From Monoraphidium neglectum (Eukaryota > Chlorophyta > Chlorophyceae > Sphaeropleales > Selenastraceae): a DNA stretch of 36,727 nt. Positions 23,742 to 33,367 of this stretch are shown one piece after another. Within the stretch, counting starts at the first letter, position 1; each line of letters begins with the position of its first letter. The stretch lies in assembly GCF_000611645.1 (NCBI RefSeq), contig NW_014013564.1, forward strand, positions 4,974-41,700, read 5' to 3'. Under the pieces are notes generated by a model, which was given only the letters and a program-made list of their open reading frames with translations, made no database searches and was not told the origin of the DNA. The translations under genes and the position numbers were made by a program.

Positions 23742-24684
23742 CGCTTGCTGCCGCCAAGGACTGCAGCGCCGCTGTGATCCCTGCCAGGCGCTGCTGCAGC
23801 GTCGCGGGGGTCAGGAGCAGCAGTGCAGGCGCCCGGCCGACGAGCAGCCCCAGCGGATGGGGTCCGTTGCCGGCGCCGCGGCTGCCGCTGCTCCCAGCGT
23901 CACTGCTGCCCCCAATGTCAACATGGGCTCCAGAGCCGCTGCCCGCGAGCACGGCCTGCAACCCGTCGAGCCGCGCAGCCACGCCAGCTCGTCCAAGTGT
24001 CATCAGTGCCTGCGGCGCGCCTGCCACGACGCGCGCCATCTGCGCCGCATCAATGCCCAGCAGCTCCTGGAGGCGTGCCGCCTCATGGCGCAGCGCGCCG
24101 GGCACGCGCGTCAGCAGCCGCGGTTCGCGCGCAAGCGCCTCGCTGGCCAGGGCCGCATCGCCACCCGCCAGCGCCACCAGAGCGTCCAAGCGGCGCCGGA
24201 AGCCCTCGGGGTCGCGCGACAAGCTGGGCCATCCGGGCAGGTGGGACGCCACCGCCGACACTGCAGCGGGGGAGAGGCCCGCGCGCCGCAGTTCGGCCCC
24301 CAAGTCAGCCAAGCCCTGCGCGCGCGCGGCGCCGTGGCGTCCGGGAGCCGGCGGTGCCGGCGCCGCCTGCGCCGCCGCACCCACAATGTATGCTCGTCTC
24401 ACGGGCCACACCACAGGCAACAGCGGTGGCGCTGTGCCCGCAGGTGCATCTACTCTCGGTCCATGCAGCTGCTGAAGCCGCTCGCAGCCGCACGTCGGCC
24501 CTGCATCGATGTCAGCACCGGCAACGGTGAGGGTTGATGCATGACAGCCATTGAACAAGGGCGGGTGCACCCCTTGAGGCCACGCGGCAGCCGCCTCCAG
24601 AAGCAACAGGTGCAGCAGCTGCGGCGCAATGATGTGCACAGCGGTGGCGCACAGCCGCCGCACCATGCGCATGTGCACCGCCAT
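19819..24684 (-). CDS. large mTERF-like organelle protein with poly-Ser tracts and Trp-rich repeats
   Basis: Predicted exons are 24684-20309 and 20182-19819, joined as HSLLKR|VGLQD, about 1579 aa. Residues ~125-305 carry mTERF-like helical repeats: LRRAGLSPAAV, then LLGIDAAQMARVVAGAPQAL and LLVGRAPALLLLTPATLQQR. mTERF proteins bind organelle nucleic acids and affect transcription, splicing or ribosome assembly. A 22-residue poly-Ser tract (316-337) and Gly/Ser linkers split the repeats. From ~515 onward a degenerate module recurs: R(L/V)xFL, then F-x-x-HP-x-F-x-x-W-x-x-L, then P-x-W-x-x-E, then L-x-x-WL (examples FAQLHPDFRAWQGL, RLRFLRRAG, LPRLQFL, and SHPDFATWRRLKALMAGVPRW in the second exon, which supports the join). 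Usual mTERF proteins have 300-600 aa. A good donor (GTGAGT, near 19890) could replace the last residues with another exon. Organelle targeting is inferred. Confidence 0.72.
20918..21038 (-). repeat. GCT/GCC/GGT-rich low-complexity coding tract (Ser/Thr/Gly)
   Basis: Mixed triplet repeat, coding on the minus strand for Ser with Thr and Gly interruptions inside the mTERF-like gene. The triplet phase matches the reading frame throughout. Confidence 0.85.
23674..23740 (-). repeat. (AGC)22 microsatellite encoding poly-Ser
   Basis: Uninterrupted GCT repeat on the plus strand, 67 nt, read as AGC (Ser) codons 316-337 of the mTERF-like protein. One codon is used throughout, which suggests recent slippage growth. 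Confidence 0.95.
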
Positions 24685-25933
24685 TCTTGCAAGCAGCTGC
24701 GACCCTACGGATGAGTCCGAGAAGCCTATCAGCTCTGCAGCGCATCTACGGGCCTGAAAGCTCGCTGTACTCTATCATGTAACTCTTGAATTCGCGTGTG
24801 TGCATGTGCAACTTGCTTTAATGTAGGAAAGAACATTCGCTGTTCCCTTGCACGCACGGGCTTATTGCTGTGATCGTACGGTATCATTGATCACGGTCAC
24901 TCCCGCAGTCATATCAGCCACAAGGGCTTAAAAAACAGCATGCTGCGCAGTACGGTACCTTTCCTTACACACCGTCACACTTTGGTATGCGTCTACTTTT
25001 TTGTCAGCACCACTGCAACGCGCAACGTCAAGCAAATTGGCATCATCGTTTGACCAGCAGCGGAACTGCGCCGAGAAGGCTCTTCCCGTGTACGTCACAA
25101 GCCATACCACAGCATACGCAGGCCTTTGCTTGCAATCATGAGCAGTCACAAGATCCGTGTCAGCACCACACTCCAGGGAGCCAGGGCTGGTGTAATCAGC
25201 GACCCGACTGGCACAGGGCTCCTTGCTGTGGTGGAGTCCCGCGCAAGCGGCGCCACATTGATCGTTCCGCACGGAGGCGCCATCATGGCGCCAGTGCAGG
25301 ACCCTGTAACCGGAGCGACGCTAGGGCTGCATAGCACAGCGCCGCGGCGCGTGCGCAACCCACAACCTCACAGCCGCAAGTTTTGGGTGTCCGGCGCGGC
25401 AGAGGTCGCCATCGACCAAATGCGCCGCTGCCCCCCGGTCACCCGCTGCACAAACGAGCGTGTCGGTACTGCGGGCCGCCCAACCGGCGTAGACCACACG
25501 CTCGCCGCCACACCGGTTGGGGGGGCGTCGCCGCTATACAAGCGCACATAGATGGCACACGAGTACATTGTGAGCTGTAACCCGTCAATCCGCCTGACAA
25601 GGGATGCCCCAGCTACCTTGGAGGCGTTTTCAGCCGCCACCGCTTCACCGGGGTGACACAGCAGCAGATGTAAGTATATCACAACACAGTTCGCGTAAGG
25701 ATCGCATCCATCAGGCCAAGGGTTGAGATGCAGCATGATGTTCCACCTGCATCAGGATACACCAACAGTCTTCCAAACACCCTGTCCAAGATAGTATCAT
25801 ACAGTGGCAAACATGCCGCCGGACACAATATCCCTAAGAGAACACGACAGGGAACTGAAATGTCAGCTATGGGCTCCACCAGCCCAGCGCCGAGCGCCGT
25901 CTCCCCCAGTACCAGACGACACTGCACATCACG

Positions 25934-25939
25934 CACGTG
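25934..25939. promoter_or_regulatory. G-box core CACGTG upstream of LHCII
   Basis: CACGTGG context, about 30 bp upstream of the TATA box of the LHCII gene. G-boxes are known light-responsive elements in plant LHC promoters. By base composition about a dozen CACGTG are expected by chance in this window, so only the position makes it notable. Confidence 0.4.
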
Positions 25940-25966
25940 GCACAGCCGCAAAATATGTATGCGTCC

Positions 25967-25973
25967 TATATAA
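25967..25973 (+). promoter_or_regulatory. TATA box of the LHCII gene
   Basis: TATATAA within cctatataaagg, about 175 bp upstream of the LHCII start codon. It is the clearest TATA box next to a gene in the window, as expected for a strongly expressed antenna gene. Confidence 0.6.
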
Positions 25974-26144
25974 AGGCTGTCGTCATGGATGGAGGGGCTT
26001 ATGTTGTGCCGCTGAGGTTTAGGTGTTTTTGCTTGACATTGCCGGGACACGATCGGGATAAGGCAAGCGCCGTGCTCCTCCCAGTAGTTCTACTTGACAC
26101 CGTTTCAGTGGAACCCACTTCACATCCTCACCACACCAGCAGAG

Positions 26145-27984
26145 ATGCTGCAGCTCCAGAAGAACACCCTCTCGGCGCGCGTGTCCCGCGTGAGTAGCGG
26201 CCTCGAGGTGTCCGAAGCCCTCTGTATAGCAACTGTACAGCGGACCTGACACTCAACGGGCCTGGATCAGAGACGGGCCTGGATCAGAGACGGGGAGAGG
26301 ATCTCCTGTGCCGGGCGCAGCGGCCATCTCGCTTTTGGCGACCCCGTGGCCCTAAGCATCAACACATGTGGACCTCTTACACGTTCAACAGCACCTGCAG
26401 TGCTCAGACCCCCTCTTCATATCTTATGCGCTGGCGGCCTCCCTGCAACCACCCCCTCCACAGCGCTCCACCGTGAGCGTGCAGGCGCGCCGCACCGTCA
26501 AGAGCTCGAGCTCTGACTCTGCCTGGTATGGTGAGCTTCACTGCGGCAGCTCAAAATGTTGGACGGCAGTTTGATGCGTGTGGAGGCGGTATGCTGCGTG
26601 TGGATCTTGGTGCCGCATCAGGATCTTGGACGCCTTTAGAGGCTGCATGCGTGTCTTTGACCACATCGTGGGCATATCAAGGATCTTTGCAGCCTAGCGA
26701 CAGTTGCAGTGGCAGCATTCACTGCGACATTCAGTCCACTGCGAAACCACTTGTCGCCATTGGCTCGCCGGGTCCCCCTGGGCATTCTTGGCAAGTCCCC
26801 GATGGTGCGATCAGATGCTCTCCCGTTGCTGTTCACGCACCATTACCCCTCCCGCACAGGCCCCGACCGCCCCAAGTACCTGGGCAGTCTCTCCGGTGAG
26901 ACCCCCTCCTACCTGACCGGCGAGTTCCCCGGTGACTACGGCTGGGACACCGCCGGCCTGTCGGCCGACCCCGCCACCTTCGCCCGCTTCAGGAAGATCG
27001 AGCTGATCCACGCCCGCTGGGCCATGCTCGGCGCCCTGGGCTGCGTGACCCCTGAGCTCCTGGCCAAGAACGGCGTGCCGTTCGGCGAGTCTGCCGTCTG
27101 GTTCAAGGCCGGCACTGCCATCTTCGCCGAGGACGGCCTCAACTACCTGGGCAACCCCAACCTGGTGCACGCCCAGTCCATCCTGGCCACCCTGGGCTTC
27201 CAGGTGCGGGATGAAAGCTCTGGAGCCGCTGATATGCCGGGTGCAGGAGCAGGCCTGAGGGGCAGCGGACTGCATGAATCTCCTTGTGCAGCACTCTGCA
27301 CCCTCTCAGCGACAGATGTTCACTGCACACGACCCCCTCCTACACACCCTCAGTTGGTCGTCATGGGCCTGGCTGAGAGCTACCGCGCCAACGGTGAGGG
27401 CCCCGGCGGCTTCGCTGAGGGCCTGGACTCCGACTACCCCGGCGGTCCGTTCGACCCCCTTGGCCTGGCCGACGACCCCGACACCCTGGCTGAGCTCAAG
27501 GTCAAGGAGATCAAGAACGGCCGCCTGGCCATGTTCTCCATGTTCGGCTGTGAGTCTCATTCATGCGGCTACTCTGGCAGCTGGCATGGTTGGAGGGCAA
27601 TGGTTGTGTTGAGGTCCATCATAAATTGGTACAGCTGCGTCCTTTTCGTGGTACTGTGCCATTTGCCTGCCCGTGCCGCTGACAACCTTATCCTCTGCTG
27701 CACCGCGGGCCTGCCGCACAGTCTTCGTCCAGGGCCTGGTGACCCGCGAGGGCCCCATCGCCAACCTGGACAGCCACCTGGCTGACCCCGGCGTCAACAA
27801 CGCCTGGTGGGTTTGGGTGCCAAGGACAAACTGCTGGCAGCGCGCTGCACACAGGCACAGGGTGTCTGTGTACAGGCGACCTTGTACTGTCGGCACGCTT
27901 TCGTTGGCACCACAGCCTAAATATCTCTATCTCCCCTTCACCTTGCACAGGGCCTTCGCCACCAAGTTCGTCCCCACCCTGTAA
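26145..27984 (+). CDS. LHCBM: major light-harvesting chlorophyll a/b protein of photosystem II (LHCII)
   Basis: Antenna apoprotein of the thylakoid membrane; binds chlorophyll a/b and xanthophylls and forms LHCII trimers. Predicted exons are 26145-26189, 26464-26530, 26860-27203, 27354-27549, 27722-27806 and 27951-27984, giving 256 aa, the normal length. Residues 1-~33 are a Ser/Arg/Val-rich transit peptide ([20 protein letters not shown]). WYGPDR at ~36-41 is the trimerisation motif of major LHCII. Next come [20 protein letters not shown] and helix B ([15 protein letters not shown]), with the Glu and Arg of the chlorophyll-binding ion pair. Helix C includes the [11 protein letters not shown] region. 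Helix A is [20 protein letters not shown], spliced inside FF. The C-terminus [11 protein letters not shown] is typical. Sequence blocks favour LHCBM/Lhcb1 over the minor antennae CP26 and CP29. Confidence 0.96.
26258..26291. repeat. 17 bp perfect tandem duplication in LHCII intron 1
   Basis: gggcctggatcagagac occurs twice back to back (26258-26274 and 26275-26291). It lies in intron 1, clear of the splice sites. Confidence 0.95.
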
Positions 27985-29278
27985 GCGGCCTGACCTTGAC
28001 TGGTTTTTGAGCGGCAGTGGTGACGGCGTGCTTGCCATGACCTGGGGGTTCATTGAGCGGCGGCCTTGTGGCTGACTTGCCATACAGCCCGACAGGATTT
28101 GCGCGGCTGCCGACAGCGCTGCTTGCGATGGCCTGGACTGGAGCGGTGTGAATGTTTGTGGGCTCAGCAAGAGAGGTGTAATGAGTGGAACGAAAGTTTG
28201 TGCAATGAAGATCAGCAGCTAGAGCATGTGGAGCCTGCTGCAGCTGGCGCACCAGCTGCTGAGACTGGCGATTCAGCAGCGTGACATCAACATGAATCCG
28301 TCATCATTTACAGACACGAAGGCAGTGTGGTGAATATCACTAAGGTGTCATGTCAGTCAAGGAGTGGGTCTGCAGTGTGACATAAATACAGCTGACATGC
28401 ATGCATGCAGTCGACACGCGAACCAGTAATGAGAACAGGCTAGTGGGGATGTTGTGTGAGAGCAAGTCATTAGGCACTGAGAGTATGCTGGCTCAGGGCA
28501 GGGTGGAAAGTGAGGTGTCCACTGTGAAAGGAGTGCAGGTGCTGCCCGCCATGCATGCAGTCGCTGAGTGTAAGGGGCGGCCGGGAATGTGCATTGCTGA
28601 CAACCATGGCAACGCAAGATCAGAAGCGCCAGCTGTACAGCCAACAGATGGCAGGCGCAGTGTCAACTGCACCTGTGGCGCAGAAACAGCTTGCGCTTGG
28701 AGAGCACCCCAGTAGTGCGTCAAGGAGTGTGCCCTCCAAGATCTCGCCGCCGTGCACGCAGACGCCAACAGCTTCATCTGCAGCCCAGTGCACCTTGCGT
28801 ATCGGTCGCCAGTTGAGTCAAGTGCTCAGGACAGACGCACAAATGTCACAGCATGTCCAAACGGTGTGTTTGCATGCTGCAAATGCGTATTTGAGTGTGT
28901 TGCCGACGCAGCTAAACGTCAACCGAAGGCAGACCAACAAGCGCACAGCGTGTCAAAACCCACAGCTGCTGGGTTCCTTATGCCTAGTGGTGGGTGTTGT
29001 ATGCAGCCACAGGATGATGGTGTGTGAAGATGCGTGATGACAGAAAGTGTCCGCCGCGGCCCGCGATGTGTCCAAGCTTTGCCGCAGCCGACTTTGCGGT
29101 CAGCCCGCCAGGCGGGCCTGTCTGGAAGAGAGACAACAAGACACAATCGTAAGAGAGGCTCTCGTTTTGGGCGTACTGTTGAGCCACGGGGATGCAGGCA
29201 CTACCACCGGTGCGTAATATTGAGTCGTTTCTGTGCGACAGGTGACGTAGTGCACCTTGTGCCAACAGCACCAAAGGT
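27985..29278. other. convergent 3' flanks of the LHCII and RR-TZF genes
   Basis: No gene recognised. It contains the LHCII 3' UTR with TGTAA at 28177-28181. The nearest minus-strand signal for the RR-TZF gene (TTACA on plus) is at 28308-28312, 967 nt past its stop. The string atgcatgcagtcg is repeated at 28401 and 28552. Confidence 0.55.
28177..28181 (+). promoter_or_regulatory. TGTAA polyadenylation signal (LHCII)
   Basis: TGTAA 193 nt after the LHCII stop, at a typical distance for a green-algal 3' UTR. Confidence 0.6.
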
Positions 29279-32200
29279 TCAGCTACCGCGCTCCTCCTGC
29301 CCTGCAGCCGCCAAGTCCGACGGCGCGGGACTGCCGCCAGCCTGTGTTGCGATTGAATTCAGCTCCTGCTGCAGCGCCTTGGTGAGCATGCGCACCACAG
29401 CCAGCTGGTGAGACGCCGCAGTACCGTCAAAACCTTCGCCGCCCCGGCCCGCATCGGCCTGCGTCACCATGGCAGAGGAACCAAGTGCCTGCAGCTGCGC
29501 TGCCAGCTCCAGAATTGCGGCACCACCATGTGCTGTCACTATGCCGCACTGCTGGGGCCCGGAGTCGGCGGTGACAGCAGGTGCAGGCACAGCGAATGGC
29601 ACACTGGGAACCATCCTGTCCGCGGCGGCGTCTGCGGTGCTGTGTCCACCCCCGCTGGCACTGCCGCTTGACAGGGCTAGCGCCGTATTCCCCAGGTCGA
29701 TGCTGGCGGCAGAGGAGTCAGGACGCATGATGGACGCAGCTGTGGGCATGGTGGCATCGAGGCTCCTGGCAGTCGACTGGTAGTGGCCATCGCCGGTGGC
29801 GCTGAAGGGCTCTGCCATGCAAGGCGCACCGCGTGAGTGCCTCTGAAGTGCTGCCTCCGGGGTGTATTGTGCGGGGACGCCCTGCTCCTCAATCACGGCC
29901 ACCTCGTGCTGCTGGGGCACGCTCGACATCTGGGCAAACGTGCTGGCGTTCCCACCAGGCAGCAGGCCCCGCTGGAGTGACGATGAGGCTGCCTCCTCGC
30001 CACCCGGTGGAGGCAGTACTTCTACCGCCACCGCGCCGTTCAGCATGCCGCCAGCCGCTGACATTTGCAGCGCAGCCCCCCTGCTCTGAGAGATGTCGAC
30101 GCTGCCGGCCTGCTGATCGACGCCGCTGGCAGCAGCTTGGAGGCTGGCAACCACCCGCTGCACCTGGTGGCGGTGCTGATGGTTGAGTGCTGCCTCAAAG
30201 CTCGCCCTATGCGACGCCTCCAAATGGCTGCTGGGGTCTTGGTACTGGCTGCCCTGATGGTGCATGCCCACGCCATAGACGTCACCGTGCGCCACTGCCG
30301 CTTCGCCTCCCTCGCTGTACAGGTTGGCGGCGACGCCCTTGTGTGGCAGCGGTATCGCCGCGGCAGTACTTCCCGGCCTTGCAGCACCCATTGAGAAGGG
30401 GTTGAACGGTGCCACGATGGGCATCATCACGCCGGCCATGACGCTGTCGCGGTCGCAGCCACGACCACCGATCTGCTGCGAGCCGCAGGTGCCACCGCTA
30501 TCAGCCTCTGCCAGCATGAGGCTGTGCTGCTGTGCACTGGCCACCCAGGTCTGCACCTGGCTGAGCATTGGCGCTGCCACAATGTCGCCATTGGCTGCGC
30601 GCGCCGCGGCTGCAAACGCGTGGTGAACGGCCTGGTGCTGCTGCATTGCGTCAACTCCTGGAGGGTAGGAGTGTAGTGCTGCTGAGGGGCCCAGCATCCC
30701 GACATCAGGGCCCAGTGCCAAGGCCGTTGCCATGGATGCCGTGGCGCTCGCCGTGGCATTGTGGTTGGTTGTGGCGGGCGGCGCCGCCATCATGCCGGTA
30801 GCAATGAGCTCCTCCTGTGTGAAATACCTGAGCTCCTCGGGCCTGGAGCAGTTGTTAACGGGGGCAGCAGGGGGATCAGGAGGGCTCGTTGTATTTCAAG
30901 CGCAGGAGGGGGGGGTGCACCAGGAATCCCAGCACGAGCAACAGTGAGCAACAGAATTGGCAGCGCAAAAGGGGGTGGGCCAGCCATTGATGGGTGGTGG
31001 AATTGTTGCCTTGTATGGGTGACCCTTTGCCTTGCTGCATTCGATTTCAAACAAGCCAAGCATGGGTCGGGGCGGGGCTTTGTTCAAGCGTCCTGCCTGT
31101 GGGCGAAGAAGCAGAGTCGCCTGTCGCAGAGGGGCCCCTTCCGGCACAACTCGCTGCGGAACTGGAGACGCACAGTCAGCAGCACAGGGTGGTGACAGGC
31201 ATTATCAATACTGGTAAAACAAAACAATTACGCCCGACACCGCTCTGAAGCAGGCAGGATCTGTAACGAGGAGGTCAAGCAAGACACGCACATCTGCAGT
31301 GCATGTGCACACAAGCACGGTCTGGTTGCTTGAGATCAACTGCAGCTGCCTGATTGCAAGTATCCCCGCCTACGTACCTTGAGGGGATGCAGCCAGAATT
31401 CGTACACCTTTGTGCCGAGGTGGTGCGACACAGGGGAAGGATTAGCGGCTGACATCGGCTGAACCGCTCGAACTTTGCTTCTTCAGGGCTGCTGATCACT
31501 TCACGCAGTCACGAGGTCAGCATTATGCCAACAGACATGTTGTACAACACTACCGTTACGGAGTCGCATGACCGGGCAGCAAAACACCAGCTTGGAGGTC
31601 ATCGCTGCCTTGCGCCCTCACCTACCTGGTGAGCCTGGTCACACGCATCCCCCCTGGGGCAGGCAAATGCTCCCTGGATGGTTGAGTCGCGAGGCACGTG
31701 TGTAGGTGTCAGGTAGTATAAGCAGGAGTCACATGCGGACATCACAAGCCCCGAACTGCAAATCGGTGTGCGACGCCTCGTCACACTGATTATCACAAGA
31801 TCTTGTGCTGCAACGAAGCGGTGAAGTGTCCATGCAGCGCCTTTCCGTTTCTCACGCGTGCAAGCAACTGCCACCGACCCTCCCCGTGCAAGTCATGCAA
31901 TGATTGTTTGCATGCGTGTACTGGGTGCACGACCAGCCGTACACCATCTTGGCATAAGGGCACATCACAGGTGTGTAGTAGTATCGCCGAGGGTCCCTGC
32001 GCCGTGCCTGCTCTTTAGGGTGGGCCCAGGGGCAGCTACTCCAGTCATGTGACGTCTTGAGGGGGCAGGATAGGATCTTGAAAGCGTACAAATGGTACTC
32101 TGGGCAGCAAGTGCAGGGGCGAGGGGTTTTGGGCACGAAGAGCAAAAGTTGGGTTGGAAGTAAAGGTAGAGTTAACTCTACGTTGCCATACGGTGCTCCC

Positions 32201-32371
32201 AACAAAATGATGCTGCGACTGCAGCCAGTGAGGAGGCTTGAAGGGTGGCGCAGATTTCTCACAGCATTTTACTCCCCCATAATTGCTTGTAAGTTCCTTG
32301 CTCTATCCCTGTATGTTGCTTGCTGTGTATGGCGAACCTGGCGTTTTGGTGAAGTCCAAACCCGGCTGCAT
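29279..32371 (-). CDS. RR-type tandem CCCH zinc-finger protein (RR-TZF)
   Basis: Plant/algal RR-TZF proteins bind RNA (some also DNA), shuttle between nucleus and cytoplasmic granules, and act in mRNA turnover and stress or developmental signalling. Predicted exons are 32371-32338, 32099-31945, 31673-31626, 31407-31378, 31161-31097 and 30842-29279, giving 631 aa. The arginine-rich (RR) motif is C23-X5-H29-X4-C34-X3-H38 followed by ARRRDPRRYYYTP. Finger 1 is C58-X9-C68-X5-C74-X3-H78. After exactly 16 residues, including the WLHP signature, finger 2 is C95-X5-C101-X4-C106-X3-H110, then RPEELRYFTQEEL. The remaining ~500 residues are Ala/Gln/Ser/His-rich low complexity. Intron 31096-30843 starts with GC. 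The 34 nt first exon (MQPGLDFTKTP) is the least certain part. Ankyrin repeats, common in land-plant members, are absent. Confidence 0.88.
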
Positions 32372-33127
32372 CCTGCTGCTGGGTGCGAACCCGGTAGACC
32401 TCAGGCTTGCTGCGGCAAGCTCAGGACAGAGTAGCCACGGCAGGACCAGCGGTAGTCTGAGCTTCAAACCACCCGCTCTCTCGACGGGATTCTGGGCCTT
32501 GAGGCTGTGACCTGCGCAAGGTTCATGTGAGTGCGTGCTGGAGGATGGATGCTCACGGACCAGCGCGACTCGCCAACAGGGCGACGCCGCACGGTGCCAG
32601 CGCAGGGCTGCCTGCGTGCAGCATGCGCTTGGATGCCCAGAGGAGTAGTTCTGATCCTTTTCTCGTCGCATGGCTGATACGGACGACCTCGAAGCCCGGG
32701 TCCAGTCTGACAAGTGCGGGCTTTCGAGGCAGCTTTCTCACCGATCTACCGGGGCGGCCACAACGTCATACAGTATAAAACGTTTAAATGTATCATAATA
32801 TCGCCTCAGGCACAGTTGGGGTTACCGATCAAACGCACGAGTCGTCTTTGTAACAAACGAGGCAAGCAAGCCTAGCCAAGGGTGCCAGTCTACAAGTCTC
32901 AGCTACATGCGTACTGGAGAATGCTGTTGGAAACGGAAAGAATCCCCTCGAATTGCCCCTCCGTTCACATACCTTGTGTGGAACAATGCTGGCAAACACA
33001 TTCGGCGCAGCTGTCTCGGGATAGGCCCACCATACCGACTGTGCTGTGGGCGTACGACTTGTGCATCTTGAAAAAGCCAGTCTTGCTTAAGCCTCGCACC
33101 ACCCATCACTAGTAGCGCAGGGTGCGT

Positions 33128-33283
33128 GTTACCGCAGTACAAAAGGTGGTGTTACCGCCGCCGTGGTAACGCGGTAACGCGCGGTAACAGGGTAACTTTA
33201 GTAGACACCGCCTGTGGTAACGTGTTGTTACCCGCGCACCGTAACACAAGTAACCTAGGTAACAGCAGTTTCAATGTGTTACC
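33128..33283. repeat. cluster of GGTAAC/GTTACC hexamers in both orientations
   Basis: Ten exact copies start at 33128, 33151, 33165, 33173, 33183, 33191, 33216, 33227, 33258 and 33278; GTAAC cores at 33241 and 33250 add two partial ones. Forward and reverse copies are mixed. Spacing varies from 8 to 31 bp, so this is neither a simple tandem repeat nor a CRISPR array. Confidence 0.9.
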
Positions 33284-33351
33284 GCATGACAAGTGCACGC
33301 GATATCCTGGCCCCTTTTGCATAGCTTTGAACTGTACACAATTGTTTTGTT

Positions 33352-33367
33352 ATGCATGCATGCATGC
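33352..33367. repeat. (ATGC)4 microsatellite
   Basis: Four perfect ATGC units, self-complementary, in non-coding DNA just right of the GGTAAC cluster. Confidence 0.9.

Larger units (their letters stand above)
24685..26144. other. divergent intergenic region; LHCII promoter and 5' UTR at the right end
   Basis: Less GC-rich than the flanking genes. An open frame at 25138-25551 (start MSSHKIRVSTTLQGARAG) has no recognisable family or clear splice partner, and open frames on the other strand overlap it, so I do not call a gene. The right end holds a G-box core at 25934-25939 and a TATA box near 25967-25973, leaving about 145 nt of 5' UTR before the LHCII start. Confidence 0.5.

Noticed and set aside
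32670..32795. Small plus-strand frame starting MADTDDLEARVQ
   Set aside because: Only 41 codons, in the upstream region of the RR-TZF gene, with no homology or splice partner that I can see.
33128..33283. GGTAAC cluster as a CRISPR-like or telomere-like array
   Set aside because: Units are only 6 bp, unevenly spaced and in both orientations, so neither a CRISPR array nor a telomeric repeat fits.
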